From: Parasulfuritortus sp049322515
GTDB lineage: Bacteria > Pseudomonadota > Gammaproteobacteria > Burkholderiales > Thiobacillaceae
DNA: 64,000 nt
NCBI GenBank assembly: GCA_049322515.1
Contig: JBMOQW010000019.1
Coordinates: 62,001-126,000 of the forward strand
Direction: 5' to 3'
In this document: positions 24,379 to 35,352 of the stretch, piece after piece
Position numbering within the stretch: the stretch's first letter is position 1
Layout: every line of letters starts with the position of its first letter
Position numbers and translations under genes: made by a program
The notes under the pieces: generated by a model
What the model was told of the DNA's origin: nothing
What the model saw: the letters and a program-made list of their open reading frames with translations, nothing else
Database searches by the model: none

Positions 24379-26490
24379 TTACTCTGCGCTGGCCGGCGCC
24401 GGGGCCGGGGCTTCGAGCAGGGCCTTGATCGACAGACGCATGCGCCCCTTGTCGTCGGTCTCCAGCACCTTGACCTTGACCGCCTGGCCTTCCTTGAGGT
24501 GATCGGCCACGGCATTGACCCGCTCGTGGGCGATCTGGGAAATGTGCAGCAAACCGTCCTTGCCGGGCAGCACGTTGACGATCGCGCCGAAATCGAGAAT
24601 CTTCAGCACCGTGCCATCGTAGACGCGGCCGACTTCGACCTCGGCGGTGATGTCCTCGATCCGCTTCTTGGCGGCGGCGCCGGCCTCGGAGCTGGTGCAG
24701 GCGATGGTGACGGTGCCGTCTTCCTGGATGTCGATCTGGGTGCCGGTTTCCTCGGTCAGGGCGCGGATGGTGGCGCCCCCCTTGCCGATCACGTCGCGGA
24801 TCTTCTCCGGGTTGATCTTCATGGTGATCATGCGCGGCGCGTACTGGCTCATCTCGTGCGGCTGGGCCTCGGCCGAGTTCATGATGCCCAGGATGTGCAA
24901 GCGCGCTTCTCGGGCCTGCTTGAGCGCCACCTGCATGATTTCCTTGGTGATGCCCTCGATCTTGATGTCCATCTGCAGGGCGGTGACGCCGTCTTCGGTG
25001 CCGGCGACCTTGAAGTCCATGTCGCCGAGGTGGTCCTCGTCGCCAAGGATGTCGGTCAGCACGGCGAAGCGGTTGCCTTCCTTGATCAGGCCCATGGCGA
25101 TGCCGGCGACGTGCTTTTTCATCGGCACGCCGGCATCCATCAGGGCGAGCGAGCCGCCGCACACCGAGGCCATCGAGGAGGAGCCGTTCGACTCGGTGAT
25201 CTCGGACACCACGCGGATGCTGTAGCCGAATTCTTCCTTGCTCGGCAGCGTGGCCAGCAGGGCACGCTTGGCCAGGCGGCCATGGCCGATCTCGCGGCGC
25301 TTCGGGCTGCCGACGCGGCCGGTCTCGCCGGTGGCGAACGGCGGCATGTTGTAGTGCAGCATGAAGCGGTCGGAATAGGAGCCTTCGAGCGCATCGATGG
25401 TCTGCTCGTCGCGGCCGGTGCCCAGGGTGGCAACCACCAGGGCCTGGGTCTCGCCCCGGGTGAACAGGGCGGAGCCGTGGGTACGCGGCAGCACGCCGGT
25501 GCGGATGGTGATCGGACGCACGGTGCGGGTATCGCGACCGTCGATGCGCGGCTCGCCGGCCAGGATGCGGCTGCGCACCACCTTGGCCTCGAGGGCGTGG
25601 AACAGGTCCTTGATCTCGTTCACCGCGACGGTGTCCATGCCGTCCGTGATCAGGTCGGCGAACACGCGGCTGCGCACTTCGTCGACGGCGGCCATGCGGG
25701 CCTGCTTCTGCTTGATCGAATAGGCCTTGTTCAAGCCGTCGCCGATCAGCGCATTCATGCGCTCGACCAAGGCAGCGTTGGTTTCCGGCGCGGCCCAGTC
25801 CCAGGCGTCCTGGCCGGCTTCGTCGGCGAGGTCGTTGATGGCATCGATGGCCGCCTTCATCTGCTCATGGCCAAACACCACGGCGCCCAGCATCACTTCC
25901 TCGGACAGCACGTTGGCTTCCGATTCGACCATCAGCACGGCATCCTCGGTCCCCGCCACCACCAGGTTCAGATCGGAGGTCGTCAATTCGGTCTTGGTCG
26001 GATTGAGGATGTACTGGCCGTCCTTGTAGCCGACCCGGGCGGCACCGATCGGGCCGTTGAACGGCACGCCGGACAACATCAGGGCGGCCGAGGCACCGAT
26101 CATGGCGGGAATGTCGGCATCCACTTCGGGGTTCTGCGACACCACAGTGGCGATGATCTGCACTTCATTGAAGAAGCCGTCCGGGAACAGCGGACGGATC
26201 GGCCGGTCGATCAGGCGGCTGGTCAGCGTCTCCTTCTCGGAAGGCTTGCCCTCGCGCTTGAAGAAGCCGCCCGGGATGCGGCCCGCGGCATAGGTCTTCT
26301 CCATGTAGTCGACGGTCAGCGGGAAGAAATCCTGGCCGGGCTTGACTTCGTTCTTGGCCACCACGGTGACCAGCACCACGGTGTCGTCGATGTTCACCAT
26401 CACGGCCCCGGAGGCCTGACGGGCAATTTCGCCGGTTTCCAGGGTCACCGTGTGGCGACCGTATTGAAATGACTTCTTGACAGGATTCAC
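24379..26490 (-). CDS. pnp: Polyribonucleotide nucleotidyltransferase (PNPase)
   Basis: This 703-residue enzyme carries out phosphorolytic 3'-5' RNA decay in the RNA degradosome. Two RNase PH domains (N-terminal, and from about residue 310 with FTRGETQALVVATLGT and MDAGVPMKKHVAGIAMGL) are followed by a KH domain (IRDVIGKGGATIRALTEETG) and an S1 domain (VGRVYDGTVLKILDFGAIVNV). Length and order are those of standard PNPase. It lies 56 bp downstream of rpsO, the conserved order. Confidence 0.97.
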   Translation of the reverse strand: MNPVKKSFQYGRHTVTLETGEIARQASGAVMVNIDDTVVLVTVVAKNEVKPGQDFFPLTVDYMEKTYAAGRIPGGFFKREGKPSEKETLTSRLIDRPIRPLFPDGFFNEVQIIATVVSQNPEVDADIPAMIGASAALMLSGVPFNGPIGAARVGYKDGQYILNPTKTELTTSDLNLVVAGTEDAVLMVESEANVLSEEVMLGAVVFGHEQMKAAIDAINDLADEAGQDAWDWAAPETNAALVERMNALIGDGLNKAYSIKQKQARMAAVDEVRSRVFADLITDGMDTVAVNEIKDLFHALEAKVVRSRILAGEPRIDGRDTRTVRPITIRTGVLPRTHGSALFTRGETQALVVATLGTGRDEQTIDALEGSYSDRFMLHYNMPPFATGETGRVGSPKRREIGHGRLAKRALLATLPSKEEFGYSIRVVSEITESNGSSSMASVCGGSLALMDAGVPMKKHVAGIAMGLIKEGNRFAVLTDILGDEDHLGDMDFKVAGTEDGVTALQMDIKIEGITKEIMQVALKQAREARLHILGIMNSAEAQPHEMSQYAPRMITMKINPEKIRDVIGKGGATIRALTEETGTQIDIQEDGTVTIACTSSEAGAAAKKRIEDITAEVEVGRVYDGTVLKILDFGAIVNVLPGKDGLLHISQIAHERVNAVADHLKEGQAVKVKVLETDDKGRMRLSIKALLEAPAPAPASAE

Positions 26491-26546
26491 GCTAACCTCG
26501 ATTCACTATGCTGGATGGACTGACTTGCGCAGGTGCCAAGCTTGAA

Positions 26547-26816
26547 TTACTTACGCAGGCCGAGGCGATCGATCAGCTGACGGTAGGCGTCGACGTTGCG
26601 GGACTTCAGATAGTCCAGCAGACGGCGGCGGCGGCTGACCATCTTGAGCAGGCCGCGGCGGGAATGGTGGTCCTTGGTATTGGCCTTGAAGTGGCCGGTC
26701 AGGTCGTTGATGCGGGCGGTCAGCAGGGCAACCTGGACTTCCGGGGAGCCGGTGTCGCCGGTGGCGCGTTGGAAATCCTTGACGATTTGCGCCTTTTGCG
26801 CGGTTTCGATAGCCAT
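26547..26816 (-). CDS. rpsO: 30S ribosomal protein S15
   Basis: This encodes 89 residues beginning MAIETAQKAQIVKDFQRATG, with the 16S rRNA-binding LTGHFKANTKDHHSRRGLLKMVSRR core. S15 binds 16S early in 30S assembly and in several bacteria represses its own mRNA. A promoter candidate and the truB terminator overlap upstream (26848-26887). Followed by pnp. Confidence 0.97.
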   Translation of the reverse strand: MAIETAQKAQIVKDFQRATGDTGSPEVQVALLTARINDLTGHFKANTKDHHSRRGLLKMVSRRRRLLDYLKSRNVDAYRQLIDRLGLRK

Positions 26817-26847
26817 GTTCGTACTACTCCGATCTGAAACGAATTAG

Positions 26848-26870
26848 AAAAGGGCGGATTTTAACCGCCC
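26848..26870 (-). terminator. Intrinsic terminator after truB
   Basis: On the minus strand a GGGCGG / CCGCCC stem with a 7-nt loop is followed by TTTT. It lies 24 bp past the truB stop and before rpsO. Confidence 0.75.
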
Positions 26871-26887
26871 ATGGGTGATTTTCTCAA
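26858..26887 (-). promoter_or_regulatory. Candidate sigma-70 promoter for rpsO-pnp
   Basis: On the minus strand TTGAGA (26882-26887) and TAAAAT (26858-26863) are 18 bp apart, each matching consensus at 5 of 6 positions. The -10 box lies in the loop of the truB terminator, so termination and initiation share DNA. Inferred from sequence only. Confidence 0.5.
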
Positions 26888-26893
26888 GCAAAT

Positions 26894-27787
26894 TCATGGG
26901 GCTGTGGCCAGCAGACGCTTCGGGGCCAGCTTGCCTTCGATGTCGACCTCGGCCACGCCGAGGAAGCGCCCACAGGGATCGTAGAGCCGGAACAGCTCAT
27001 CCACCCGCAGCCCGGACTGCCAAACCGACTGACCATGGCACATCTGCCAGGCGGATTCGAGGTCGAGATCGATCCGTGGCAGGGCCTCGACCAGGCAGTC
27101 GGGGGGCCGCAGCCAAGCGTCGCGCTCGGTCTCGGTGTCAGCCGCCAGGGTCTCGAGGCGGACCGCGTCGGCCAGGTCAAACGGGCCGACCGACTCCCGG
27201 CGCAAGGCTTCCAGATACGCGCCACAGCCCAGGGCCGCACCGATATCCTCGGCCAGGGTTCGGACATACAAACCCTTGCCGCAATGCACGCGAAAGATCA
27301 GGCGATCCTCCGCCAGGGCGATGAATTCAATGCCATGCACGGTCACCCGACGCGGCTGGCGGGCCACTTCGATGCCCTGCCGGGCATAGTCGTAGAGGGG
27401 CCGGCCATCGCGCTTGAGTGCGGAATGCATGGGCGGCAACTGGTCGAGCGACCCGACAAAGCGGGGCAGGATGGCCCGTACCTCGGCTTCCGTGGTGGTG
27501 ACCGGGCGGGTCTCGATGACCTCGCCTTCCGGGTCGGCGGTGCTCGTCCGCACGCCCAGCCGGGCGACGGCGAGATAGCGTTTGTCAGCGTCGAGCAGGT
27601 ACTGGGAAAACTTGGTCGCCTCGCCAAAACAGAGCGCCAGCAGGCCGGTGGCAAACGGGTCCAGGGTGCCGGTATGGCCGGCCTTGTCGGCGTTGAACAG
27701 CCGGCGTGCCTTCTGCAAGGCCAGGTTTGAGGTGATTCCTTCCGGCTTGTCGAGCAGGAGGACGCCGTCGACCTTACGCTTCGCCAT
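26894..27787 (-). CDS. truB: tRNA pseudouridine(55) synthase
   Basis: This encodes 297 residues. The catalytic Asp is in AGHTGTLDPFATGLL near residue 43, preceded by GVLLLDKPEGITSN, both diagnostic of TruB, which converts U55 in the T-loop of tRNAs. A C-terminal PUA-like extension (LFRLYDPCGRFLGVAEV) is present. It overlaps the end of rbfA by 14 nt. Confidence 0.96.
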   Translation of the reverse strand: MAKRKVDGVLLLDKPEGITSNLALQKARRLFNADKAGHTGTLDPFATGLLALCFGEATKFSQYLLDADKRYLAVARLGVRTSTADPEGEVIETRPVTTTEAEVRAILPRFVGSLDQLPPMHSALKRDGRPLYDYARQGIEVARQPRRVTVHGIEFIALAEDRLIFRVHCGKGLYVRTLAEDIGAALGCGAYLEALRRESVGPFDLADAVRLETLAADTETERDAWLRPPDCLVEALPRIDLDLESAWQMCHGQSVWQSGLRVDELFRLYDPCGRFLGVAEVDIEGKLAPKRLLATAP

Positions 27788-28148
27788 CGGGGTGATGGCG
27801 CTTGTCTTCTTCGACCGCCTGATCGATCAACTGGGAAAGATGGGCACCGCGCTCGACCGATTCGTCATAGACGAAGGTCAGGCTGGGCACCAGGCGCAGG
27901 CGCATGCGCTGCGCCAACTCGCGGCGCAGGAAGCCGACCGTGTGCTGCAAGGCCTTGGTCATCTCGGCGTGATCACCGGATAACGCGGTGAACCAGATCT
28001 TGGCGTGTTCGAGGTCGGCGGTCACCTCGACCGCGTTGATGGTCACGCCCTTGACGCGCGGGTCGTGCACCTCGCGCCAGAGGATTTCGGCCAATTCCTG
28101 GCGGATCTGCTCGGCAACGCGACGGGAGCGGGGAAAATCGGATGGCAT
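27774..28148 (-). CDS. rbfA: 30S ribosome-binding factor A
   Basis: This encodes 124 residues from the ATG at 28146-28148 (MPSDFPRSRRVAEQIRQELA). The frame is open 18 codons further upstream through the intergenic repeat, but RbfA proteins start here. The KH-like fold is seen in VKGVTINAVEVTADLEHAKIWF. RbfA assists late 16S maturation and cold adaptation. It overlaps truB. Confidence 0.95.
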   Translation of the reverse strand: MPSDFPRSRRVAEQIRQELAEILWREVHDPRVKGVTINAVEVTADLEHAKIWFTALSGDHAEMTKALQHTVGFLRRELAQRMRLRLVPSLTFVYDESVERGAHLSQLIDQAVEEDKRHHPDGEA

Positions 28149-28158
28149 GGATAATTCA

Positions 28159-28223
28159 GTGACGAGTGACGGGTGACGGGTGATGAAACCCGGGCTGGTC
28201 ACCCGTATTCGTCACTTTGTCAC
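28159..28223. repeat. Intergenic inverted repeat between infB and rbfA
   Basis: A left arm built on GTGACGAGTGACGGGTGA (from 28159) is mirrored on the right by TCACCCGT, CGTCACTT and TGTCAC (28199-28223), with small interruptions. GTGACGGGTGAC itself is a short tandem unit. It could form a long imperfect hairpin inside the operon mRNA. Similar GTGACGGGTGA repeats occur between genes in many genomes. Confidence 0.6.
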
Positions 28224-30863
<2,640 letters not shown>

Positions 30864-30886
30864 CTCACCCTCGTTTCGTGCCGTGT

Positions 30887-32362
30887 TCAGGCAAACCAGG
30901 GCGCGCGCGCGGCCATGATCAAGGCCTGGGCACGGTCTTCCGGCATACCGGTCAATTCCATCAGTTCATCCACGGCCAGGTCGGCGAGATCTTCCGCCGA
31001 GGCCACGCCCTTGGCGGACAGCTCGGCTGCCGTGGCGGCATCCATGCCTTCGACGCTCATCAGGTCGGTCGAGGCCTTTTCCACCGTCTCTTCCTGGGCG
31101 ATGGCCGCAGTCAGCAAGGCATCGCGGGCACGGGCGCGCAACTCGTTCACGGTGTCCTCGTCGAACACCTCGATCTCCAGCATTTCCGAGAGCGGCACGT
31201 AGGCGATTTCTTCCAGGGTGGAGAAACCTTCCTCGACCAGTACGTCGGCGACATCCTGGTCGATGTCCAGCTTTTCCATGAACAGCGAGCGGATCGACTG
31301 GACCTCGGTTTCCTTTTTCTCCTCGGCTTCGGTCTCGGTCATGATGTTGAGCGTCCAGCCGGTCAGCTCGGAGGCGAGGCGCACGTTCTGGCCGCCCCGG
31401 CCGATGGCATTGGCCAGTTGGCTCTCATCGACCACCACATCCATGCTGTGCTTTTCCTCGTCGACCACGATGCTGCTGACCTCGGCCGGCGCCAGCGCAT
31501 TGATCACGAACTGGGCAGGTTCCGGCGACCACAGGACGATATCGACCCGCTCGCCGTTCAGTTCGTTGGTCACCGCGGTGACCCGGGTGCCGCGCACGCC
31601 GATGCAGGAACCCTGCGGGTCGACACGGGCATCGTTGGACTTCACGGCGATCTTGGCACGCAGACCAGGATCACGCGCGGCGGCCTTGATCTCGATCAGT
31701 CCCTCCGAAATTTCCGGCACTTCCAGGGCAAACAGATGCTTGATGAACTCCGGTGACGTGCGGGACAAAATCAACTGCGGTCCACGACCGCCACGTTCCA
31801 CGCGCAGCAGGCAGGCACGCACGCGGTCGCCGACCCGGAGATTCTCCTTCTGGATCATCTGGTCTCGCGCCAGCAAACCCTCGATGCGGCCCGACTCGAT
31901 GATGGCGTTGCCGCGCTCCATGCGCTTGATGGTGCCGGACACCAGCGACTCGTGGCGGGCCAGGAAGTCGTTCAGGACCTGCTCGCGTTCGGCATCACGT
32001 ATCTTTTGCAGGATGACCTGCTTGGCGGCCTGGGCACCGATGCGGCCAAAATCGACGGCCTCGGTCGGCTCTTCGATGTAACCACCGACTTGGGCATCGG
32101 GCTGGATTTCCTGAGCCTCGAAGAGCAGGTATTGGCGTTCCGGAAACTCAAGACCGGCATCGTCGGGCAACACTTCCCAACGGCGAAAGGCCTCGTATTC
32201 CCCGGTCTTGCGATCAATCGTCACGCGAATGTCGACATCCTCGGAAAAGCGCTTCTTGGTGGCATGCGCCAAGGCGGCCTCCAGGGCACCGAACACCACG
32301 TCCGGCTCGACGTTCTTTTCCCGCGCCAAGGCATCGGCCAACAGCAATACTTCCCGACTCAT
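30887..32362 (-). CDS. nusA: Transcription termination/antitermination factor NusA
   Basis: This encodes 491 residues from the ATG at 32360-32362 (MSREVLLLADALAREKNVEP); an upstream open extension is unlike the family. Domains in order are the N-terminal RNAP-binding domain, S1 (LVSGTIKRMERGNAIIES), two KH domains (CIGVRGTRVTAVTNELNGE; AIGRGGQNVRLASELTG) and two acidic C-terminal helix-hairpin-helix repeats as in proteobacteria. It couples elongating RNA polymerase to termination and antitermination. Confidence 0.96.
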   Translation of the reverse strand: MSREVLLLADALAREKNVEPDVVFGALEAALAHATKKRFSEDVDIRVTIDRKTGEYEAFRRWEVLPDDAGLEFPERQYLLFEAQEIQPDAQVGGYIEEPTEAVDFGRIGAQAAKQVILQKIRDAEREQVLNDFLARHESLVSGTIKRMERGNAIIESGRIEGLLARDQMIQKENLRVGDRVRACLLRVERGGRGPQLILSRTSPEFIKHLFALEVPEISEGLIEIKAAARDPGLRAKIAVKSNDARVDPQGSCIGVRGTRVTAVTNELNGERVDIVLWSPEPAQFVINALAPAEVSSIVVDEEKHSMDVVVDESQLANAIGRGGQNVRLASELTGWTLNIMTETEAEEKKETEVQSIRSLFMEKLDIDQDVADVLVEEGFSTLEEIAYVPLSEMLEIEVFDEDTVNELRARARDALLTAAIAQEETVEKASTDLMSVEGMDAATAAELSAKGVASAEDLADLAVDELMELTGMPEDRAQALIMAARAPWFA

Positions 32363-32387
32363 CGCATCCTCCGGGGCAAACCCACAC

Positions 32388-32816
32388 TCAAATATTCGGT
32401 ACCAGACGGGCCGAATCGATATCCGCCAGGGCAATCGCCACCGGGCCCGACTCCGTCTCGAGATTCAACACATCATCCACGAGGCCGAGCAACCGGCCGA
32501 CGAACTTCTTGCGGCCCGCCTCGGTCGGCAAGCGCAGCTTGATGGTCGCCATTTCGCCCGCGAAACGCTCGAAATCAGCGCGCTTGACCAGCGGTCGGTC
32601 GAGCCCTGGCGAGGACACTTCCAGCCGGCTGTAATCGATGTTCTCGACCATGAAAACCCGGGTCAGCTGGTTGCTCACCTTGGCGCAATCCTCGACGCCG
32701 ATGCCGTTCGGGCTGTCGATATAGACGCGCAGCAGGCCGCGTCCGACCCGCTCCAAGGCGACCAGTTCGTATCCCATGCCGACCAGCGTCGGCTCGATCA
32801 ATGCTTGCAGTTCCAT
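32388..32816 (-). CDS. rimP: Ribosome maturation factor RimP
   Basis: This encodes 142 residues from the ATG at 32814-32816 (MELQALIEPTLVGMGYELV). Typical features are LRVYIDSPNGIGVEDCAKVS and VSSPGLDRPL. It is required for 30S maturation. First protein gene of the operon, it is preceded by a terminator-like hairpin and by three tRNA genes on the same strand. Confidence 0.95.
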   Translation of the reverse strand: MELQALIEPTLVGMGYELVALERVGRGLLRVYIDSPNGIGVEDCAKVSNQLTRVFMVENIDYSRLEVSSPGLDRPLVKRADFERFAGEMATIKLRLPTEAGRKKFVGRLLGLVDDVLNLETESGPVAIALADIDSARLVPNI

Positions 32817-32826
32817 CGCTTCAGAA

Positions 32827-32850
32827 ATAAAAAATGGGCGCAATGCCCAT
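32827..32850 (-). terminator. Terminator or attenuator upstream of rimP
   Basis: On the minus strand stem ATGGGC / GCCCAT (5-nt loop) is followed by six T. It could end tRNA transcription or act as an attenuator in the rimP-nusA-infB leader, 11 bp before the rimP start. Confidence 0.6.
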
Positions 32851-32863
32851 CGATAACTTTCGA

Positions 32864-32893
32864 ATTATAACAGCTTTGCAAGTGACCGGTCTA
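32864..32893 (-). promoter_or_regulatory. Candidate promoter ahead of rimP
   Basis: A perfect TATAAT (32864-32869, minus strand) has TAGACC, a 4-of-6 match to the -35 box, 18 bp upstream. It lies between tRNA-Leu and the terminator-like hairpin. Confidence 0.4.
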
Positions 32894-32923
32894 TTTGAAA
32901 TGGGCTTCGGGAAGAGACAGGGA

Positions 32924-33008
32924 TGGTGCCCGGGACCGGACTCGAACCGGTATGACCGAAGTCGAGGGATTTTAAGTCCCTTGCGTCTACCTGTTTCGCC
33001 ACCCGGGC
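32924..33008 (-). tRNA. tRNA-Leu (TAA anticodon)
   Basis: The minus strand folds into an 85-nt cloverleaf including encoded CCA. Acceptor GCCCGGG pairs with CCCGGGC, the anticodon loop contains ACTTAAAAT (TAA), there is a class II variable arm (TCGACTTCGGTCA), and the T-loop GGTTCGAGTCC is canonical. Confidence 0.95.
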
Positions 33009-33037
33009 GGGCGGGCCCCGGTCATCGGGAGTAAAAC

Positions 33038-33111
33038 TGGAGGCGCGTGCCGGAGTCGAACCGACCTACACGGATTTGCAATCCGGTGCATAACCGCTTT
33101 GCTAACGCGCC
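33038..33111 (-). tRNA. tRNA-Cys (GCA anticodon)
   Basis: This is 74 nt including encoded CCA. The acceptor GGCGCGT pairs with ACGCGCC, the discriminator is U as usual for Cys, the anticodon loop is ATTGCAAAT (GCA), and the T-loop is GGTTCGACTCC. It lies 29 bp upstream of tRNA-Leu. Confidence 0.95.
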
Positions 33112-33172
33112 GCGATGAAACCGTCGTTCTTAAAGTGAAAGGGGAAAGCGGATAGGCTTTCCCCATGAAACT

Positions 33173-33248
33173 TGGAGCGGGAGACGAGTCTCGAACTCGC
33201 GACCTCAACCTTGGCAAGGTTGCGCTCTACCAACTGAGCTACTCCCGC
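33173..33248 (-). tRNA. tRNA-Gly (GCC anticodon)
   Basis: This is 76 nt including encoded CCA. The acceptor GCGGGAG pairs with CTCCCGC, the D-arm is AGCTCAGTTGGTAGAGC, the anticodon loop is CTTGCCAAG (GCC), and the T-loop is AGTTCGAGACT. It is first of the three-tRNA cluster ahead of rimP. Confidence 0.95.
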
Positions 33249-33322
33249 TACGAGGCTCGCCATTCTATCCAGCGAAATTTTTCTGTCAACATCGGCAACG
33301 AAAAAAATACAAAATAGCGGCC

Positions 33323-33958
33323 ATGAACGAAACAGACTTGCGTACCCAGGTGGCCCAAGCCTCGCGCGCCACCGTGACCGCCGGCCTCAACCGTGGCAGT
33401 TCAGGCAATGTCAGCTGCCGCTGCCCGGACGGATGCCTGATCACGCCTTCCGGCTGGCCCTCGGCCGAGGTCGAGGCCGAGCACGTGGTCAAGCTCGACC
33501 ACGAAGGGCGCAGCCAGGGTCCGCTCGCCCCTTCCAGCGAATGGCGCATCCATCGCGACATCTACCAGGCCCGGCCGGAAGCGGGTGCGGTGGTCCACGT
33601 CCACTCGCCCTTCGCAGTGTCCCTGTCCTGCCTACGGCGCGGACTGCCGGCGTTCCACTACATGGTGGCCATCGCCGGCGGCCCTGATATCCGCTGTGCC
33701 GGCTATGCCACCTTCGGCACCCAGGCCCTCTCGGAGGCCGTCCTGGCCGCCTTGCTCGACCGGCGCGCCTGCCTGATGGCCAACCATGGCATGATCGCGC
33801 TCGGTGCCGACCTGGATCATGCCCTGGCCTTGGCGGTGGAAGTGGAATCCCTGTGCGAGCAGTTCTGGCGCGCCAGTCTGATGGGGCCACCCGTGCTCCT
33901 GTCCGACGCGGAGATGAACGAGGCCCTGGTCGCTTTCCAGCACTACGGTCGCCGTTGA
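33323..33958 (+). CDS. Class II aldolase/adducin family protein
   Basis: This encodes 211 residues. Motifs are NRGSSGNVSCR (phosphate binding), ITPSGWPSAEV, SSEWRIHRDIY with the catalytic Glu, AVVHVHSPFAVS with two zinc histidines, and ANHGMIALG with the third histidine region. It resembles L-fuculose-phosphate aldolase-like and methylthioribulose-phosphate dehydratase-type enzymes; the exact substrate is not decidable. The stop overlaps the next gene's start by one base, implying coupled translation. Confidence 0.88.
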   Translation: MNETDLRTQVAQASRATVTAGLNRGSSGNVSCRCPDGCLITPSGWPSAEVEAEHVVKLDHEGRSQGPLAPSSEWRIHRDIYQARPEAGAVVHVHSPFAVSLSCLRRGLPAFHYMVAIAGGPDIRCAGYATFGTQALSEAVLAALLDRRACLMANHGMIALGADLDHALALAVEVESLCEQFWRASLMGPPVLLSDAEMNEALVAFQHYGRR

Positions 33959-34710
33959 TGTTGCAGGAAGCCATGGCCTGGCTGCTGACGCCGGCGTCCC
34001 GTCAGGCGCGCCGATTGGGCGCATTGTCGGAGAGCATCGCGATCGCAGCCCGGCACCGCCGCTGCCACGAAGCCTGGCGCCCGCATCTGGCCCGCACTCG
34101 GGAAGCCCTCCTGGCCTCGGCCCAATCGGCGCCAGGTCATCGACTCGGCGTGGTGGTCGGCTCGGGTCATTTGCTCGATGTCCCGCTCGATGCCCTCGCC
34201 CTCCGGTTCGAACGCCTCTGGCTGATCGACCTGGTCCACCCTTGGACCAGCCGCATCGCCTGTCTCCGGCATCGAAATGTCCGCTTGATCACGCATGACA
34301 TTACCGGCTTCCTCGACCAGCCTGGCGCGCCGGTGCCCAGCGTGCGCTATCTGCTCGACCAGCCGGACCTGGACTGGGTCGCCTCGGTCAATCTGCTTTC
34401 CCAACTGGCGGCGCCCGCCCGGCGCGCCTGGCATGCCACCGGGGCCGCTACTCCAGACCCTGGACTGGCCATACAGCACGCCCACCTGGCCTGGCTGCGC
34501 GCGCTGCCATGCCCGGCTTGCCTGGTCACCGACCTCGAACAGGTCACCCTCGATGAGAACGGCCAGGCGCTGGACCGGACACACTACGAAGACCTGCTGG
34601 CGGGCTGGCGGTGCCTGGACCAGTGGCGCTGGGAGCTGGCGCCGCCCGGCGAGCTTGGCCAAGGGCGGCGCAGTCACCACTGGGTCGGCTGGCTGACCCC
34701 AGAACCATGA
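33958..34710 (+). CDS. Uncharacterised protein coupled to the class II aldolase
   Basis: This encodes 250 residues from the ATG overlapping the aldolase TGA (TGATG); the frame extends upstream inside the aldolase but this start is natural. An N-terminal helical segment (RRCHEAWRPHLARTREALL) precedes a Rossmann-like pattern (LGVVVGSGHLLDVPLDAL, RLWLIDLVHPW, VRLITHDITGFL) resembling nucleotide- or SAM-binding folds. No catalytic signature is assigned. Function unknown. Confidence 0.75.
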   Translation: MLQEAMAWLLTPASRQARRLGALSESIAIAARHRRCHEAWRPHLARTREALLASAQSAPGHRLGVVVGSGHLLDVPLDALALRFERLWLIDLVHPWTSRIACLRHRNVRLITHDITGFLDQPGAPVPSVRYLLDQPDLDWVASVNLLSQLAAPARRAWHATGAATPDPGLAIQHAHLAWLRALPCPACLVTDLEQVTLDENGQALDRTHYEDLLAGWRCLDQWRWELAPPGELGQGRRSHHWVGWLTPEP

Positions 34711-34810
34711 CCCGGGAACTCTTTCACAAGAAAATCATCGTTTTCTAATATGATTCGGCGGTCCTGCGTGGCCGCGGATTCACGCTTACCCCTTTTCGAT
34801 GGAGTTCATC

Positions 34811-35341
34811 ATGCGCATTTCGTCCCCCCGCTTTCTCACTTTCTTGGCTTGCCTGGCTGCCTTGTCCGGATTATTCCCGGCCGTGGCGCATGCCGCTGCG
34901 CCGACCAAGCCGAACGTCGTGTTTGCCGTCGGACAGGCCATCCTGGAGATGCCCTTGGCCGAGGGTGTCAGCCTGGAGGATGCGGTGGAATCGATGAAGC
35001 TACGCGCCAACGCGCTCAACTTCAAACTGGTCGCCGAGCTGCCGCTGTCCAAGCAAGTGGAGGCCATGACCGGAGTGGCCCAGCCACGCATGACTATCTA
35101 TCAGTTCTGCGATGCCCTGACCGCCAAGCAGCTGCTCGACAGCAATCCCGCCTTCGCGGCCTTCCTGCCCTGCCGGGTGGCCTTGATCGAAGACGAACAG
35201 GGCAAGGGCCGCATCATCATGCTGAACATGGAAAACCTGATCCGGGCCGCCAACCTGTCCCCCGACCTCCGGCGCAAGGCCGAACAGGTGCGCGACAATC
35301 TGCTCAGCATCATGGTGGCGGGCGCCAACGGCGAACTGTAA
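34811..35341 (+). CDS. DUF302 exported protein
   Basis: This encodes 176 residues from ATG at 34811 (MRISSPRFLTFLACLAALSG), with a signal peptide ending near AVAHAA. The mature part carries the DUF302 core (GVSLEDAVESMKLRANALNFKLV; YQFCDALTAKQLL; FLPCRVALIEDEQGKG). DUF302 is a small beta-alpha fold of uncertain periplasmic role, found in sulfur-oxidising and other bacteria. No obvious operon partner. Confidence 0.85.
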   Translation: MRISSPRFLTFLACLAALSGLFPAVAHAAAPTKPNVVFAVGQAILEMPLAEGVSLEDAVESMKLRANALNFKLVAELPLSKQVEAMTGVAQPRMTIYQFCDALTAKQLLDSNPAFAAFLPCRVALIEDEQGKGRIIMLNMENLIRAANLSPDLRRKAEQVRDNLLSIMVAGANGEL

Positions 35342-35352
35342 GCCGTTGCTGC

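Noticed and set aside
24499..26472. 657-codon plus-strand open frame opposite pnp
   Set aside because: Its composition mirrors the antisense of PNPase (His/Gly/Val-rich) with no domain; a shadow of a high-GC gene.
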